From the NCBI GenBank assembly GCA_022710245.1, contig JAKLHH010000361.1:1-7322 (forward strand): a stretch of 7,322 nt of DNA, in the 5' to 3' direction. The stretch's first letter is position 1; the number at the start of each line of letters is the position of its first letter. The position numbers were made by a program, and so were the translations under genes. This document shows positions 6,476 to 7,322 of this stretch, piece after piece. Under the pieces are notes generated by a model. It was not told the DNA's origin and did not search any database. It was given only the letters and a program-made list of their open reading frames with translations. This DNA is from Myxococcota bacterium (lineage in GTDB: Bacteria > Myxococcota > Polyangia > GCA-2747355 > JAKLHH01).

Positions 6476-6907
6476 TCAGAGCCCCTCGTCGCGGATCGCC
6501 TCGGCCACCTCGCGCCAGCGGCCCCAGGGGAAGAGCAGCGCGCACTGGACGCCGGCGAAGGCCCAGCACGCGACCACGGTCCAGGCGCCGAGGGGCGCCC
6601 TCGGCATCAGCAGCAGGCGCGGCACCAAGCCGAGCACCACGACCGCCTTGTAGGCCATCATGTACTGCAGGATGACCAGGTAGCGCAGGGGCTGCCGCAG
6701 GCCGAGGCCGCTGATGACGCCCTCGCCGATGATGGCGGCGCCGTAGATCGCCTGCACGATCGGGTCGGGCCCGCCGACGCCGATCGCGCCCCAGAAGCTC
6801 GCGGGCCAGATCAGCGTCCAGAGCCCGAGCGCCAGCGAGGTCACCGCGGAGAGCGCGTAGTAGCGGCGGAGCTTGCGCACCCGCGCGGCGAGGGTCGGGC
6901 TCAGCAC
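6476..6907 (-). CDS. Small four-helix membrane protein
   Basis: The product has 143 residues. A basic N-terminus (ARVRKLRRYY) is followed by four hydrophobic segments near 16-36, 48-68, 74-97 and 105-126, with a short charged C-terminus (GRWREVAEAIRDEGL). The GTG at 6907 is chosen because it overlaps the stop of the upstream SDR gene (GTGCTGA, 7 bp), the mark of translational coupling. A G-rich stretch lies upstream but no clean Shine-Dalgarno. The frame stays open further upstream, but there it reads in the shadow of the SDR gene. The layout resembles small DoxX/DUF4345-like four-helix proteins, but I cannot assign it to a family with confidence. It probably sits in the cytoplasmic membrane; function unknown. 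The overlap ties its expression to the dehydrogenase-like protein. Confidence 0.8.
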   Translation of the reverse strand: MLSPTLAARVRKLRRYYALSAVTSLALGLWTLIWPASFWGAIGVGGPDPIVQAIYGAAIIGEGVISGLGLRQPLRYLVILQYMMAYKAVVVLGLVPRLLLMPRAPLGAWTVVACWAFAGVQCALLFPWGRWREVAEAIRDEGL

Positions 6908-7322
6908 CCCTGGCCCCCCTCGAGGTAGGGCGACTTGCGCAGGATGTACCAGCGGGCGAGCGGCGCGATCGACCGCGCCAGCCAGCGGCGATAGCCGGCG
7001 CGCGCGCGCAGGTCGGCGAGGTAGGCCTCGAAGCTCCAGCGCTGGTAGTCGAGGAGCGCCTGGCTCTCTCGCGTGTCGAGCCAGCCGCCGCCCTGACGGG
7101 CCTCGCGCGAGAAGGCCGCCGCGGGGAGGCCGCCCAGGCCGAGCGCCTCCAGCTGGCGGTTGACCAGCTCGAGGTAGCGGAGCTGGCAGGAGGGACCGCC
7201 GCCGATGAGCAGCGTCCGCCCCCACACGTCGTCGCGCTCGAGACAGGCCGCGACCGCCCGCGCCGCGTCCTCGCCGTGCAGGAACTCCTGCCGGCGAGGA
7301 CGCGGCGCGGGCGGTCGCGGCC
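6901..7322 (-). CDS. NAD(P)-dependent epimerase/dehydrogenase-like SDR protein, C-terminal part
   Basis: An open frame enters from the right edge and ends at TGA 6903-6901; about 139 codons are visible. The credible part begins at RRQEFLHGEDAARAVAACLE, which resembles the conserved (R)EFLHVDDxARA segment of extended short-chain dehydrogenases and NAD-dependent sugar epimerases. It is followed by WGRTLLIGGGPSCQLRYLEL, the usual strand and helix after it. The C-terminus has WLDTRESQALLDYQRWSFEAY, then a basic/hydrophobic tail ending KSPYLEGGQGC. The Rossmann fold and the Tyr-x-x-x-Lys catalytic site would lie upstream, outside the window, so catalytic status cannot be judged and the substrate is unknown. 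The codons right of about 7292 fall in the second arm of a perfect inverted repeat and read as Pro/Arg-rich sequence unlike the family; I suspect they are not genuine. The four-helix gene starts within its stop. Confidence 0.8.
   Translation of the reverse strand, partial: PRPPAPRPRRQEFLHGEDAARAVAACLERDDVWGRTLLIGGGPSCQLRYLELVNRQLEALGLGGLPAAAFSREARQGGGWLDTRESQALLDYQRWSFEAYLADLRARAGYRRWLARSIAPLARWYILRKSPYLEGGQGC
7246..7322. repeat. Perfect 31-bp inverted repeat at the right edge, probable fold-back artefact
   Basis: Arm 7246-7276 is the exact reverse complement of arm 7292-7322. The 15-base centre can pair further (7278-7282 gcagg with 7287-7291 cctgc), leaving loop aact and a single bulged T at 7277, for a 36-bp stem. 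The repeat lies inside the SDR coding frame and its outer end coincides with the last base of the window. The left arm encodes conserved SDR residues, so the right arm is the likely copy. Confidence 0.9.

Noticed and set aside
6420..6569. An upstream in-frame extension of the MscS gene by 50 codons
   Set aside because: The extension is Arg/Gly-rich, overlaps the four-helix gene, and would bury the signal peptide; the ATG at 6419 has a strong AGGAGG.
4170..6653. An 827-codon open plus-strand frame opposite the MscS gene
   Set aside because: It is the antisense shadow of the channel gene; the Arg/Glu/Ala/His-rich composition is typical of antisense frames in GC-rich DNA, and it lacks recognisable domains.
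7246..7322. Rho-independent terminator or recombination site at the right edge
   Set aside because: It lies within a coding frame, has no T-run, and ends exactly at the last base, which fits an assembly fold-back better.

Overview
The window is a GC-rich (about 70% or more), gene-dense bacterial segment with frequent GTG starts and good Shine-Dalgarno sites. The composition and the style of two proteins suggest a Myxococcota-type (former deltaproteobacterial) genome: a lipoprotein with a Pro/Asp/Lys repeat linker and a Pro/Ala-rich protein behind a small N-terminal domain. This placement is an inference from style; no marker gene is present.

Layout. At the left, a Pro-rich hypothetical protein (1-875, minus, running off the edge) diverges from a surface lipoprotein (1203-2432, plus). 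The lipoprotein has a lipobox, a tandem-repeat linker and a long glycine-rich domain carrying three Cys-x-Gly-Cys motifs. The 327-bp divergent intergenic region holds an extended -10-like box for each gene. The lipoprotein ends only 17 bp from the end of a convergent minus-strand gene.

The rest is a four-gene minus-strand cluster, in transcription order: the C-terminal part of an NAD(P)-dependent epimerase/dehydrogenase-like SDR protein (6901-7322, truncated at the edge), a 143-residue four-helix membrane protein (6476-6907, start overlapping the previous stop by 7 bp), a 759-residue MscS-family mechanosensitive channel (4140-6419), and a 548-residue multi-spanning protein resembling GT-C glycosyltransferases (2450-4096). 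Gaps are -7, 56 and 43 bp, so co-transcription is plausible, with a possible extra promoter before the channel gene. Three of the four products are envelope proteins; no shared pathway can be proven from the sequence.

Most notable points: a two-copy duplication of the extracytoplasmic domain of the MscS protein; six cysteines of the mature glycine-rich lipoprotein all arranged as three CxGC pairs; a putative nearly leaderless start for that lipoprotein; and a perfect 31-bp inverted repeat ending exactly at the right edge, most easily read as a fold-back assembly artefact. I see no CRISPR, RNA gene, transposase, phage or recognisable defence system.
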